The notes: generated from the sequence alone by a model not told the origin. Shown: positions 42,435-51,533, counted from the stretch's first letter. The stretch is DNA of 64,000 nt from an uncultured Eubacteriales bacterium (GCA_900551325.1 URVM01000007.1:124001-188000), one strand, 5' to 3'. Numbers and translations: made by a program.

Positions 42435-44297
42435 ATGGCAGCGACAAATATTGTTATTTTGGGTGCAGGTTATGCAGGTGTACATGCAGCCAAAAAATTA
42501 GCTAAGAAGTACAAGAAAAATGATGATGTGACTATTACACTCATTGACAAAAATCCTTACCATACACTTATGACAGAACTTCATGAAGTGGCTGGTGGAC
42601 GTGTACCAGAAGAATCTGTTAAGTTAGACTTACACAAGATCTTCCACCGTACAAAAGTAAATGTAGTAGTAGATTACATTGAAAATGTAGACTTAGAAAA
42701 ACAAGTTGTTAAAACAACACATGGTACATATGATTATTCATATTTAATGGTAGGTTTAGGAAGTGAGCCAGCATATTTTGGGGTACCAGGTGTTAAAGAA
42801 CATGGATTTAGCCTTTGGTCTTTAGATGATGCACTTACAATTCGTGAACATATTAAACGTCAGTTTAAAATGGCATCACTTGAAAGAGATGAAAAATTAA
42901 GACGTGAGATGCTTACTTTCATCGTAGCAGGTGCAGGCTTTACAGGTGTTGAAATGGCTGGAGAGCTTCTTGAATGGAAAGATACATTAGCAGCTAAATA
43001 TCATGTAGATGTAGAAGAAGTTCAAGTATATGTTGTAGAAGCAGCAGGAACTATCCTTAACATGCTTGATCAAAAACAAGCAGGTAAAGCTGAAAAATAC
43101 ATGGTTAAAAATAAAATTGAAGTACTTAAGAGTGCTCCTATTACAGAAGTTAAAGAAGACTGTATTATCCTTAAAGATGGTAGAAAGATTGCAACACGTA
43201 CACTTATTTGGACATGTGGTATTCAATGTGCTTCTAGTGCAGCAGATGTAGCTGTAGAAAAAACACGTGCAAACCGTCTTAAAGCAAATCAATATATGCA
43301 AGCAGAAGGTCATGACAATGTGTATGTAATTGGTGACTGTGCATATAATGAGGAAAATGGAAACTGTACAAATCCTCAAATCGTAGAAGCAGCAGAACAA
43401 ACAGCTGCAACAGCTGCAAAAAATATCATTGCTTCTATTGAAAACAAAGAAAAGGTAGCATTTAAAGGTAACTATCATGGTTTCATGGTTTCTATTGGTG
43501 GTCGCTATGGTGTTGCTAACCTTTCAGGAATCAAACTTTCTGGTTTCTTTGCAATGGTAATGAAACATATCGTAAACTTATATTATCTTTTTGGTGTATT
43601 AAATATTTATTCTGTATACCACTACTTACAACATGAATTCTTTGATATGAAACAAAATAGAAATATTATGAGAGGTCATATTTCTTCAGTAGGAAATCGT
43701 TTATGGACAGTACCTCTTAGACTTTACATTGGTTGTTTATGGTTATTAGAAGGTCTTAAAAAGTTATTTGGTGAAGGCACATGGGATACTATGTGGGCAA
43801 ACTTTGGAACTAGTGATTTTGCACTACAAATTGGTTCAGATAGCTGGATTAAAGCAGGTAACATAAAAATGCCATTTGAATGGTTATATGATGCAGTATC
43901 ATCAGCATCACAATCAGGAGATGCAGGGGCAGCACTTGCAGAACCTATTTTAAATAAAATGCCAGGTTTCTATGAAGCAGTAATGAAAGTTATGATTCCA
44001 ACTCCAGAGATGGCAACATTCTTCCAAACAATCGTAGTTATTACTGAAATTTGTATTGGTCTTGCGCTTCTTGCTGGTTTATTCACTTGGTTAGCATCAG
44101 CTGCTTCAGCGTTTATGACAATTAACTTCATATTATCAGCTATGGCTGGTTGGGACATTTTATGGTTTACTTTCGGTTCTATTGCACTTATGAACGGATG
44201 TGGACGTGCGTTTGGCCTTGATCATTATGTAATGCCATGGATTAACAAACTAGTTGGTAATTGGTGGCTTGGTAAAAATAAACATATCTACAAATAA
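42435..44297 (+). CDS. ndh2: Type II NADH dehydrogenase fused to a DoxX-like membrane domain
   Basis: 620 residues. The N-terminal 400 form a pyridine-nucleotide-disulphide-type flavoprotein: VILGAGYAGVHAAKKL binds FAD, FIVAGAGFTGVEMAGELLEW binds NADH, and DNVYVIGDCAYN is the second FAD element. It oxidises NADH and reduces quinone. About 200 further residues contain four membrane segments (from about 425) with the DoxX-like RLYIGCLWLLEGLKKLFGEG opening. The same NDH-2 plus C-terminal membrane domain is described for the Ndh2 of the Listeria extracellular electron transfer locus. AAAGGAG precedes the ATG; the polyprenyl synthase follows after 20 bases. Confidence 0.92.
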   Translation: MAATNIVILGAGYAGVHAAKKLAKKYKKNDDVTITLIDKNPYHTLMTELHEVAGGRVPEESVKLDLHKIFHRTKVNVVVDYIENVDLEKQVVKTTHGTYDYSYLMVGLGSEPAYFGVPGVKEHGFSLWSLDDALTIREHIKRQFKMASLERDEKLRREMLTFIVAGAGFTGVEMAGELLEWKDTLAAKYHVDVEEVQVYVVEAAGTILNMLDQKQAGKAEKYMVKNKIEVLKSAPITEVKEDCIILKDGRKIATRTLIWTCGIQCASSAADVAVEKTRANRLKANQYMQAEGHDNVYVIGDCAYNEENGNCTNPQIVEAAEQTAATAAKNIIASIENKEKVAFKGNYHGFMVSIGGRYGVANLSGIKLSGFFAMVMKHIVNLYYLFGVLNIYSVYHYLQHEFFDMKQNRNIMRGHISSVGNRLWTVPLRLYIGCLWLLEGLKKLFGEGTWDTMWANFGTSDFALQIGSDSWIKAGNIKMPFEWLYDAVSSASQSGDAGAALAEPILNKMPGFYEAVMKVMIPTPEMATFFQTIVVITEICIGLALLAGLFTWLASAASAFMTINFILSAMAGWDILWFTFGSIALMNGCGRAFGLDHYVMPWINKLVGNWWLGKNKHIYK

Positions 44298-44317
44298 TAC
44301 AAGAATGAGGTGAAGGC

Positions 44318-45283
44318 ATGCATAACATTTGGAATCAGTATCCAGAAATCAAGAATGAATTACTAGAAATTATTAAGTTAATGGATAAAAATGCGAAATG
44401 TAAGGATAAGGTAATAGAAAGTTCTATTAAAGATCTTATTCATGCAAATGGCAAAATGATTAGGCCTGCCTTTACAGTTCTTGCAGCACATTTTGGAGAA
44501 TATGAAGGAGAAAAGGTACGTGCGCTAGCTTCTGTAGTAGAACTATTCCATATGGCTACTTTGGTACATGATGATGTAATAGACGATGCAGCTTTAAGAA
44601 GAGGCGTACCTACTATTCAATCTAAATATGGAAAAGAATATGCAGTTTACATAGGTGACTATTTATTCTGCATATGCTTTAAAATTTTGGCACAGACAGC
44701 TTCACTTCAAAGTATTCAGGTAGATAGCTTATCTATGTCACGTATTTGTCTTGGAGAAGTAGAGCAGCTTAACTCTAGATTTAATACAGATGTTTCTGTA
44801 AAGAACTATTTAAGACGTATTGCTGGTAAAACAGCTGAATTATTTTCGCTAAGTCTATACATTGGTGCAGCTGAAAGTGGATGTAGTGATAAACTTGCAA
44901 AAACATTTTGGCGTATAGGTCACCATGTAGGTATGGCTTTCCAAATCATTGATGATATCCTTGATTATACAGGTAGTGAAGAATCTGTAGGTAAAGATCA
45001 TGCAAAGGATATTCAAGAAGGTGTATTTAATTTACCACTAATTTATGCACTTGAAAAAGGTCCAAATGAATTAATAGAATTGCTTCAAAACCATCCTTAT
45101 GATGAAGCACAGTTAAAAGAGATTATTAGACTTGTATATGCTCATGGTGGTATTGATAAAGCTAGAAAGTTAGCTCATCAATATACACAAAAAGCTTATA
45201 AACATATTTATAAACTTCCAGATAATGAGTATAGAAGTATTCTTCTTGAAGTAGTTCATAAGCTTTTAGATAGAGAATACTAA
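44318..45283 (+). CDS. Polyprenyl diphosphate synthase (trans-isoprenyl type)
   Basis: 321 residues making long-chain prenyl diphosphates, here probably for a quinone side chain. The first aspartate-rich motif is LVHDDVIDDAALRRG and the second is FQIIDDILDYTGSEESVGKD; GKMIRPAF and GKTAELFSL are also conserved. Small residues upstream of the first motif favour a long product, but chain length cannot be fixed by eye. Co-transcribed with ndh2, which matches dmkB-type synthases in extracellular electron transfer loci. Confidence 0.9.
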   Translation: MHNIWNQYPEIKNELLEIIKLMDKNAKCKDKVIESSIKDLIHANGKMIRPAFTVLAAHFGEYEGEKVRALASVVELFHMATLVHDDVIDDAALRRGVPTIQSKYGKEYAVYIGDYLFCICFKILAQTASLQSIQVDSLSMSRICLGEVEQLNSRFNTDVSVKNYLRRIAGKTAELFSLSLYIGAAESGCSDKLAKTFWRIGHHVGMAFQIIDDILDYTGSEESVGKDHAKDIQEGVFNLPLIYALEKGPNELIELLQNHPYDEAQLKEIIRLVYAHGGIDKARKLAHQYTQKAYKHIYKLPDNEYRSILLEVVHKLLDREY

Positions 45284-45320
45284 TCCACATATAAAATTTT
45301 ATACAGATATTTAAAAAGAA

Positions 45321-45360
45321 AATAGGTAGATAGTACAAAAGTACTATCTACCTATTTTTG
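45321..45360 (+). terminator. Terminator after the ndh2 operon
   Basis: 16-bp perfect stem AATAGGTAGATAGTAC with its complement, loop AAAA, followed by TTTTTG. Confidence 0.92.
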
Positions 45361-45376
45361 TTTTTATTAGATGTAT

Positions 45377-45459
45377 TAGACAAAGAAAAAACACATGTTT
45401 TATATAAGATTAATTATGATATTACAAAAAAATAATACATATGACAAGACATATGTATT
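45377..45459 (+). promoter_or_regulatory. nadABC promoter region with perfect palindrome
   Basis: AATACATATG (45434-45443) and CATATGTATT (45450-45459) form a perfect 10-bp inverted repeat around ACAAGA. A possible promoter is TAGACA (45377-45382) with TATATA (45401-45406), so the palindrome would lie just downstream of the start as a roadblock operator. In many Firmicutes nad genes are repressed by NiaR; assigning this site to NiaR is inference. Confidence 0.5.
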
Positions 45460-45518
45460 GTAAAAATTTTTAATGGGTGTTATATTAACTCATATATGAC
45501 TTAAAAAAGAGGTGGATT

Positions 45519-46436
45519 ATGGAAAGGGAACAGCTTATTTGTGCTATACAAACTTTGAAAAAAGAAAAAGATGCTATTATTTTAGCTCATTATTATACGG
45601 ATGGAGAAATACAAGAGTTAGCAGATTATGTAGGGGATTCTTATTATCTTTCAAAAATTGCGAAGGAAGTTCCACAACAGTTGATTGTATTTTGTGGTGT
45701 ACTTTTTATGGGTGAAAGTGCAAAAATATTAAGTCCTCATAAAACAATACTTATGCCTGAAATTAATGCAGATTGTCCAATGGCTCATATGGTAACACCA
45801 GCTCAAATTGAGTATATGAAAGAGAAGCATAAAGATTTAGCAGTAGTATGTTACATTAACTCTACAACAGAAATAAAAGCTTTATCTGATGTATGTGTAA
45901 CATCCTCAAATGCACTAAAAATTGTTCGCAATATAAAAGCTTCTAAGATTTTCTTTATACCAGATGAAAATCTAGGCAGATATATTGCAGCACAAGTACC
46001 AGAAAAAGAATTTTTATTTAAAAAAGGTTATTGTCCTGTACATAAGAGTATGACTAAAGAAGCTTTACTAAAAGAAAAGGCAAAGTACCCTCATGCTCAA
46101 ATACTTGTGCATCCAGAGTGTACCCCAGATGTTGTAGAACTGGGAGATTATGTAGGAAGTACTAGTGGAATTATTGAATATGCAACTAAAAGTCCTCATG
46201 ATACTTATATTGTATGTACAGAGGTTGGGATAGAGTATCCACTAAAAATGGCTAATCCTAATAAGGCATTTCATTTTGTAGGAGATATGAGAGTATGTAA
46301 AAATATGAAATCTATTACCTTAGAAAAATTATATGAAGCATTAAGAGATGAAAAATATGAAATTACACTTGAAGAGAAGTTAATGAAAAAAGCTGAGAAT
46401 GCTCTTATACAAATGCATAAGTTAGCCGAGAACTAA
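45519..46436 (+). CDS. nadA: Quinolinate synthase A
   Basis: Condenses iminoaspartate with dihydroxyacetone phosphate to quinolinate in de novo NAD synthesis, using a 4Fe-4S cluster. 305 residues, the short NadA type. AHYYTDGEIQELADYVGDSYYLSK is characteristic; cluster cysteines are expected in VFCGVLFMGES, DVCVTSSNA and HPECTPDVV. MGESAKILSPHKTILMPE is also conserved. GAGGTGG precedes the ATG. First gene of nadABC. Confidence 0.96.
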   Translation: MEREQLICAIQTLKKEKDAIILAHYYTDGEIQELADYVGDSYYLSKIAKEVPQQLIVFCGVLFMGESAKILSPHKTILMPEINADCPMAHMVTPAQIEYMKEKHKDLAVVCYINSTTEIKALSDVCVTSSNALKIVRNIKASKIFFIPDENLGRYIAAQVPEKEFLFKKGYCPVHKSMTKEALLKEKAKYPHAQILVHPECTPDVVELGDYVGSTSGIIEYATKSPHDTYIVCTEVGIEYPLKMANPNKAFHFVGDMRVCKNMKSITLEKLYEALRDEKYEITLEEKLMKKAENALIQMHKLAEN

Positions 46437-46463
46437 AACTACCTCATTTAAAGAAGGGATATT

Positions 46464-47789
46464 ATGAAAGATTTATATGATGTTATTATAGTAGGAACGG
46501 GTGTATCAGGTCTATTTGCAGCCCTACATTTACCAAGAGAGTATAAAATTTTAATGATGAGTAAGGAAGCTTTAGAGGCAAGTAATTCTTATCTTGCACA
46601 AGGAGGTATTTCTACTTTAAAGGGAGAGGAAGACTATGAAAGCTACTTCCAAGATACTTTGAAGGCAGGACACTATGAAAACAATAAAGAAGCTGTAGAA
46701 GTGATGATTCATGAATCTATGGGTATTATTAAGGAACTTGTACAATATGGTGTGGATTTTGATAAACAAGATGGAGAATTTCTTTATACTAAGGAGGGAG
46801 CCCATAAGACTAATCGTATATTACATCATAAAGATGTTACAGGTAAGGAGATTACTTCTAAGCTTTTACAACGGGTGAAAGAATGCTCAAATATAGACCT
46901 AGTTGAATATACAACTATGATAGATTTAATCATAAAAGATGAAGGCTGTGAGGGAGTAATAGTAGAGCAAGATGGTACTCTCCAAGCTATTTATAGCAAG
47001 AAAGTTATTTTAGCTACAGGTGGAATAGGTGGACTATTTGAAAGCTCTACAAACTATAGGCATTTAACAGGTGATAGTCTGGCTATTGCATTAAGACATA
47101 GTATAAAGCTACAAGATATTCATTATATACAAATCCATCCTACAACTTTATATAGTAAGAAAGAAGGAAGACGATTTTTAATTTCAGAAGCTGTAAGAGG
47201 TGAAGGGGCTATTTTATTAAATAGAAATAAAGAAAGGTTTGTGAATGAGCTTTTACCAAGAGATATAGTTAGTGGTGCTATTTATGATCAAATGGTGAAA
47301 GACCAGTCTCCATATGTATGGTTATCATTAAAGCATTTAGGGAAAGACAAAATTACAAAGAGATTTCCTAATATTTATAAACGATGTCTAGAAGAAGGAT
47401 ACGATTTAGCTCTTCAACCTATACCTGTAACACCTGCACAACATTATTTTATGGGTGGTATACAAGTAAATATGGAAGGATTAAGTTCTATGGAGAACTT
47501 ATATGCGATTGGTGAAACAAGCTGTACAGGTGTACATGGAAGAAATCGATTAGCAAGTAATTCCCTTTTAGAAAGTTTAGTTTTTGCAAAGCGAGCAGCT
47601 ATACACATCAAAGAACATATAGTAGATACATGGATAAATATAGATGAAGCTCAGTATATAGTTGATAGTAAGGTAAACTATGTAAAGGAATCAGAAATAG
47701 ATAATAAACAGCTTATACTAAATGAAATTAAAAGAAAGGATGAGGAATTTTATGTTAAATGGTGCAATGTCAGCAATCAATGTGGATGA
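46464..47789 (+). CDS. nadB: L-aspartate oxidase
   Basis: FAD enzyme that oxidises aspartate to iminoaspartate for NadA. 441 residues: VIIVGTGVSGLFAALHL binds FAD, NSYLAQGGISTL, HKTNRILHHKDVTGKEI, HYIQIHPTTLY, SEAVRGEGAIL, PVTPAQHYFMGGIQVN and GVHGRNRLASNSLLE follow the family. It is about 100 residues shorter than E. coli NadB because the C-terminal helical domain is reduced, as in some clostridial versions. The end overlaps nadC by 38 bases. Confidence 0.94.
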   Translation: MKDLYDVIIVGTGVSGLFAALHLPREYKILMMSKEALEASNSYLAQGGISTLKGEEDYESYFQDTLKAGHYENNKEAVEVMIHESMGIIKELVQYGVDFDKQDGEFLYTKEGAHKTNRILHHKDVTGKEITSKLLQRVKECSNIDLVEYTTMIDLIIKDEGCEGVIVEQDGTLQAIYSKKVILATGGIGGLFESSTNYRHLTGDSLAIALRHSIKLQDIHYIQIHPTTLYSKKEGRRFLISEAVRGEGAILLNRNKERFVNELLPRDIVSGAIYDQMVKDQSPYVWLSLKHLGKDKITKRFPNIYKRCLEEGYDLALQPIPVTPAQHYFMGGIQVNMEGLSSMENLYAIGETSCTGVHGRNRLASNSLLESLVFAKRAAIHIKEHIVDTWINIDEAQYIVDSKVNYVKESEIDNKQLILNEIKRKDEEFYVKWCNVSNQCG

Positions 47790-48603
47790 GAAAATACTTT
47801 TAGCTTTAAAAGAAGATATTACTAGTGAAGATGTTACAACCAATGCAATGATTAGAAAATCTACACCATGTAAAGTAGAGCTTATTTGTAAACAAGATGG
47901 CATTTTAGCGGGGATAGATATATTTAAGCGTACCTTTGAACTTTTAGGGACAGTTACCTTTAAGACTACATATGAAGATGGAGACAGGATTAAAAAGGGA
48001 GAGATAATAGGTATCCTAGTAGGAGATGCAAGAATTATTTTATCAGGGGAGCGAACAGCACTTAACTATTTGCAACGTATGAGTGGCATTGCTACATTAA
48101 CTAGAGAGATGGTAGATGAACTAGAAGGTTATAAAACTAAATTATTAGATACACGTAAGACTACACCAGGTATGCGTATATTTGAAAAATATGCTGTAAA
48201 AGTTGGTGGTGGTTACAATCATCGCTTTAACCTTTCAGATGGAGTTTTGATTAAAGATAATCATATTGACGCTGCAGGAGGGGTGAAAGAAGCTATTAAA
48301 AGAGCGAAGGAATATGCACCTTTTGTAAGAAAGATAGAAGTGGAAGTGGAAAGTTTAGAAAGGGTACATGAGGCATTAGAAGCAGGTGCTCACATTATTA
48401 TGTTAGATAATATGAGTATTGATGAAATGAAAGAAGCAGTGAGAATAATAGGGGATAAAGCTAAGACAGAGTGTTCAGGTAATGTATCAAAGGAAAGGCT
48501 AAGAGCAATTGCTGGGGTAGGGGTGGACTATGTATCTTGTGGTGCACTTACACATTCGGCTCCTATTTTAGACTTTTCACTTAAAAACTTAGTACATTTA
48601 TAA
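47752..48603 (+). CDS. nadC: Nicotinate-nucleotide pyrophosphorylase (carboxylating)
   Basis: Converts quinolinate and PRPP to nicotinate mononucleotide, completing the NAD branch begun by NadA and NadB. 283 residues with EDITSEDVTTNAMI, ALNYLQRMSGIAT, DTRKTTPGMR, KYAVKVGGGYNHRFNLSDGVLIKDNH and ECSGNVSKE blocks. ATG 47752 is chosen because GGATGAGGA lies 5-8 bases upstream; a longer frame from 47722 has no such site. Confidence 0.95.
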   Translation: MLNGAMSAINVDEKILLALKEDITSEDVTTNAMIRKSTPCKVELICKQDGILAGIDIFKRTFELLGTVTFKTTYEDGDRIKKGEIIGILVGDARIILSGERTALNYLQRMSGIATLTREMVDELEGYKTKLLDTRKTTPGMRIFEKYAVKVGGGYNHRFNLSDGVLIKDNHIDAAGGVKEAIKRAKEYAPFVRKIEVEVESLERVHEALEAGAHIIMLDNMSIDEMKEAVRIIGDKAKTECSGNVSKERLRAIAGVGVDYVSCGALTHSAPILDFSLKNLVHL

Positions 48604-48712
48604 ACATGCCAATATATTACAGGATATAAAAAGATAGTCAATTTACTTTTATGGTAAAAATATGTTAATGTCATAGTACAACTAATGTTAAAGTTTTAAG
48701 GAGGCGAAAGTT

Positions 48713-48964
48713 ATACATAAATATGATATTAACATGAAAAAAAATGACTTTAGCACCACTTTAGGTGAGAAGTATATAAAAATTTGTATGTGGATGCCAT
48801 GGGTAGCATTAATCCTATTAATAGGTGCAACTTTAATAGGAGCCCCTTATAAGGAACTGATTATTTGTGGTGTATCTGTAGGTGTTGTTTTAAATGCTAT
48901 TTACTTAGGATATCGTTTTGTAGTGTATATACAAGATAAGAATAAAAAAGGCTTCAAGAACTAG
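48713..48964 (+). CDS. Small two-helix membrane protein, possible ATA start
   Basis: Unknown function. From the first in-frame ATG (48734) the product is 76 residues with two membrane helices (about 19-37 and 43-65) and basic ends. That ATG lies 28 bases from the only Shine-Dalgarno, AAGGAGG (48699-48705), while an in-frame ATA at 48713 is at ideal distance and adds seven residues (IHKYDIN). I therefore mark 48713 as the likely start. The stop codon lies at the centre of the terminator palindrome. Weak context between nadC and dapA. Confidence 0.6.
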   Translation: MHKYDINMKKNDFSTTLGEKYIKICMWMPWVALILLIGATLIGAPYKELIICGVSVGVVLNAIYLGYRFVVYIQDKNKKGFKN

Positions 48965-48980
48965 TTCTTGAAGCCTTTTT
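48945..48980. terminator. Bidirectional terminator spanning a stop codon
   Basis: Perfect palindrome with arms AAAAAGGCTTCAAGAACT and complement; it includes the last codons and stop of the small membrane protein and serves the convergent dapA gene. Confidence 0.92.
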
Positions 48981-48989
48981 GGTTAAATA

Positions 48990-49871
48990 CTATTTTAAGA
49001 GACCATACTGGGTCATTACATTTTTAAGGAAAGTTTCATTAGCAGCTTCCATATGAATAAGCGGAAGACGGCAAGAGCCAACATTCATTCCCATAAGGTC
49101 CATAGCTTTCTTTACTGGAACTGGACTAGGTTCACAAAATAGAGCTTTTACAAGTGGTAGGGTTTGAAGCTGGATACGTCTAGATGTTTCAATGTCTCCG
49201 TCAAAGAAGGACTGGCAAAGTTTATGAGTATCACTTGGGATAATATTTGCCATAACAGAGATAACACCTTTTCCACCTAATGAAAGATAAGGAAGAATAA
49301 GTCCATCTTCACCAGAGTAAATGCTAAAGTCACTTGGACATATATTCATAAGCTCGCCAACATGGGAGAAGTTACATTCTTTAATAGCTACAATATTTTC
49401 AATTTGAGCAAGTTTAGCTGTTGTTTCAGGGCTCATATCTAGAACTGTACGAGAAGGAACATTATAGAGGATAATAGGAATAGAAACGCTTTTAGCAATA
49501 GCACTAAAATGTTCATACAAACCTTTTTGAGAAGTTTTGTTGTAATAAGGTACAACACATAAAAGGGCATCTGCACCTACAGATTCAGCATACTGACTTG
49601 TGCCAATGGCATGACGTGTATCATTGCTACCAGTACCTGCAATAACAGGAATACGTTTAGCAACCTTCGCTACAGTATAACGAATAACTTCTTTATGCTC
49701 TTCAATAGGCATAGTAGGTGCTTCACCTGTTGTACCACATACAATAATTGCATCTGTACCTTCACTAATATGCCATTCAATAAGTTCACCTAATTTATCA
49801 AAATCAACTCCTGTTTCGTTAAACGGAGTAATAATAGCAACGCCAGAACCAGTAAAAATTGGTTTTCTCAT
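48990..49871 (-). CDS. dapA: 4-hydroxy-tetrahydrodipicolinate synthase
   Basis: First committed enzyme of lysine/diaminopimelate synthesis, condensing pyruvate with aspartate semialdehyde. 293 residues, TIM barrel. GSGVAIITPFNETGVDFDKL, VCGTTGEAPTM (Thr-Thr of the proton relay), YYNKTSQKGLYEHF with the relay tyrosine, YNVPSRTVLDM and the Schiff-base lysine in IVAIKEC are present. GGAGG lies upstream. Transcribed alone; no lysine riboswitch was seen in the short 5' gap. Confidence 0.95.
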   Translation of the reverse strand: MRKPIFTGSGVAIITPFNETGVDFDKLGELIEWHISEGTDAIIVCGTTGEAPTMPIEEHKEVIRYTVAKVAKRIPVIAGTGSNDTRHAIGTSQYAESVGADALLCVVPYYNKTSQKGLYEHFSAIAKSVSIPIILYNVPSRTVLDMSPETTAKLAQIENIVAIKECNFSHVGELMNICPSDFSIYSGEDGLILPYLSLGGKGVISVMANIIPSDTHKLCQSFFDGDIETSRRIQLQTLPLVKALFCEPSPVPVKKAMDLMGMNVGSCRLPLIHMEAANETFLKNVMTQYGLLK

Positions 49872-50085
49872 AGAAAATCCTCCTTATAAATAATCAGTAC
49901 AAGAATATTATACTATGTCACTTATTAATAGTATATACAGGAATTGGATGATAGGAACAAAAAAATAAACTTAAATATAATTTAATAAAATTTAATATAA
50001 AAAAGAGGAATTGAAGGAAAGATGTAGAATATATATAGTATAACATACCAAGACAACAGGTAGTGGATTGAAAGGAGAGATACAT

Positions 50086-50622
50086 ATGAAATACAACATT
50101 ATAGGTAAAAATATTGAGGTAACAAAAGGTCTTGAATATGCAGTGGTAGACAAACTTCATAAACTAGATAAGTATTTTAATGATAATACTGAAGCACAAG
50201 TAATGCTTAGTGTGGAGAAACAACGCCATATTATTGAGATCACCATTCCTTTCAATGGACAAATTTTAAGAGCCGAGATGGATGGCAAAGACATGTATGC
50301 AATCATTGATGATACAGTTGCCATTATCGAAAAACAAGTGGTACGTTTTAAAGATAAATTAAGACGCAGAAGTAGAGGAACAGCAGTACATGGATTTGCT
50401 CAAGATTTCATGAATTTAGATTATGAGGCTGAAGAAACACTTAAGATTGATAGAAGAAAGCAGTTCCCTATAAAGCCAATGGATGTAGAAGAGGCTATTA
50501 TGCAAATGGAGCTAGTTGGACATACCTTCTTCGTTTATAGAGATGCTCATACAGAAGAAGTAAACGTAGTGTATAAACGCAAAAATGGAACTTATGGTTT
50601 AATTGAACCAATTGTAGGATAA
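50086..50622 (+). CDS. hpf: Ribosome hibernation promoting factor, long form
   Basis: Binds the 30S subunit in stationary phase and, via its C-terminal domain, joins ribosomes into inactive 100S dimers. 178 residues. The N-terminal S30AE domain starts MKYNIIGKNIEVTKGLEYAV; after a linker the C-terminal dimerisation domain has KRKQFPIKPM-like IDRRKQFPIKPMDVEEAI and FFVYRDAHTEEVNVVYKRKNGTYGLIEP. ATG 50086 follows AAAGGAGAG; an upstream in-frame ATG at 50068 lies before that site. Single gene with terminator. Confidence 0.95.
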   Translation: MKYNIIGKNIEVTKGLEYAVVDKLHKLDKYFNDNTEAQVMLSVEKQRHIIEITIPFNGQILRAEMDGKDMYAIIDDTVAIIEKQVVRFKDKLRRRSRGTAVHGFAQDFMNLDYEAEETLKIDRRKQFPIKPMDVEEAIMQMELVGHTFFVYRDAHTEEVNVVYKRKNGTYGLIEPIVG

Positions 50623-50629
50623 TAGAAAG

Positions 50630-50670
50630 AATAAACGTGTATGGATTTTGGTCCTACACGTTTATTAAAT
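50630..50670 (+). terminator. Terminator after hpf
   Basis: 12-bp stem AATAAACGTGTA/TACACGTTTATT followed by AAATTT. Confidence 0.8.
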
Positions 50671-50695
50671 TTAATTACTAAATAAATGTACTTGC

Positions 50696-50724
50696 TTGAT
50701 AAAACTGGATTTAACGGGTAAAAT
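50696..50724 (+). promoter_or_regulatory. Promoter of deoD
   Basis: TTGATA (50696-50701), 17 bases, TAAAAT (50719-50724), leaving a leader of about 85 bases. Confidence 0.65.
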
Positions 50725-50814
50725 AATACAGAAGACTTTCTCTACCTAAGACATTTAACTCGTGACATGATATTTTAAAAGGTAGATGAAAAAATTTCAT
50801 ATAGGAGGATTATT

Positions 50815-51528
50815 ATGAATAATACACCAACTCCACATAACGGTGCAAAGCTAGGTGATATTGCAAAAACAGTATTAATGCCTGGTGATCCATTACGTGC
50901 AAAATTTTTAGCAGATACTTACTTAGAAGATGTTGTACAATACAACTCTGTTAGAGGTATGTATGGGTATACAGGAACTTATAAAGGCAAACGTGTATCA
51001 GTTCAAGGACACGGTATGGGAATTCCGTCTATTGGAATCTATACTTATGAACTTTTCAATTTCTACGGAGTAGAAAATATTATTCGTATAGGCTCAGCTG
51101 GTGCCATTGATGAGAGTCTTCATATAGGTGATATTGTAATCGGTATGGGTGCATGTACAAATTCAAACTATGAAGATCAATACAGATTACCAGGACGTTT
51201 TTCTGCTATTGCTTCATTTGACCTTGTGCAAAAAGCCGTATCAGAAGCAGAACGTTTAGGTTACACTTACAAAGTTGGAAACCTATTATCTAGTGATACA
51301 TTTTATGATGATAGTGCAAGTCTCAAAGAATGGCAAAAGATGGGTGTTTTAGCTGTAGAGATGGAAGCAACAGCGCTTTATATGAATGCTGCACGTGCAG
51401 GTAAAAAGGCCCTTACAATTTGTACAATTTCAGATTGTCCATTTACAGGAGAAGCAACTACAGCTGAAGAGCGTCAGACTAAATTTACTCAAATGATGGA
51501 TGTCGCTTTAGCTTTAATAGAAGACTAA
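50815..51528 (+). CDS. deoD: Purine nucleoside phosphorylase, DeoD type
   Basis: Phosphorolyses purine nucleosides and deoxynucleosides to free base and sugar-1-phosphate for salvage. 237 residues, hexameric bacterial type. MPGDPLRAKFLADTYL, GHGMGIPSIGIYTYELF, IRIGSAGAI, SSDTFYD, VEMEATALY and TISDCPFTGEATTAEERQ are all characteristic; the catalytic Asp is in SDCPF. AGGAGG precedes the ATG. Confidence 0.96.
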   Translation: MNNTPTPHNGAKLGDIAKTVLMPGDPLRAKFLADTYLEDVVQYNSVRGMYGYTGTYKGKRVSVQGHGMGIPSIGIYTYELFNFYGVENIIRIGSAGAIDESLHIGDIVIGMGACTNSNYEDQYRLPGRFSAIASFDLVQKAVSEAERLGYTYKVGNLLSSDTFYDDSASLKEWQKMGVLAVEMEATALYMNAARAGKKALTICTISDCPFTGEATTAEERQTKFTQMMDVALALIED

Positions 51529-51533
51529 TTATT

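Noticed and set aside
42987..43478. 163-codon minus-strand frame inside ndh2
   Set aside because: Cys/Phe-rich antisense shadow of a well-supported flavoprotein gene.
45512..45715. Overlapping plus-strand frame at the nadA start
   Set aside because: nadA in the adjacent frame has full family motifs and the proper Shine-Dalgarno.
46464..47789. nadB as a truncated pseudogene
   Set aside because: All FAD and substrate motifs are present, the stop overlaps nadC in normal operon style, and shorter NadB forms exist.
49872..50085. Lysine riboswitch before dapA or a raiA-type RNA before hpf
   Set aside because: The shared gap is about 200 bases of AT-rich sequence without stable conserved-looking stems.
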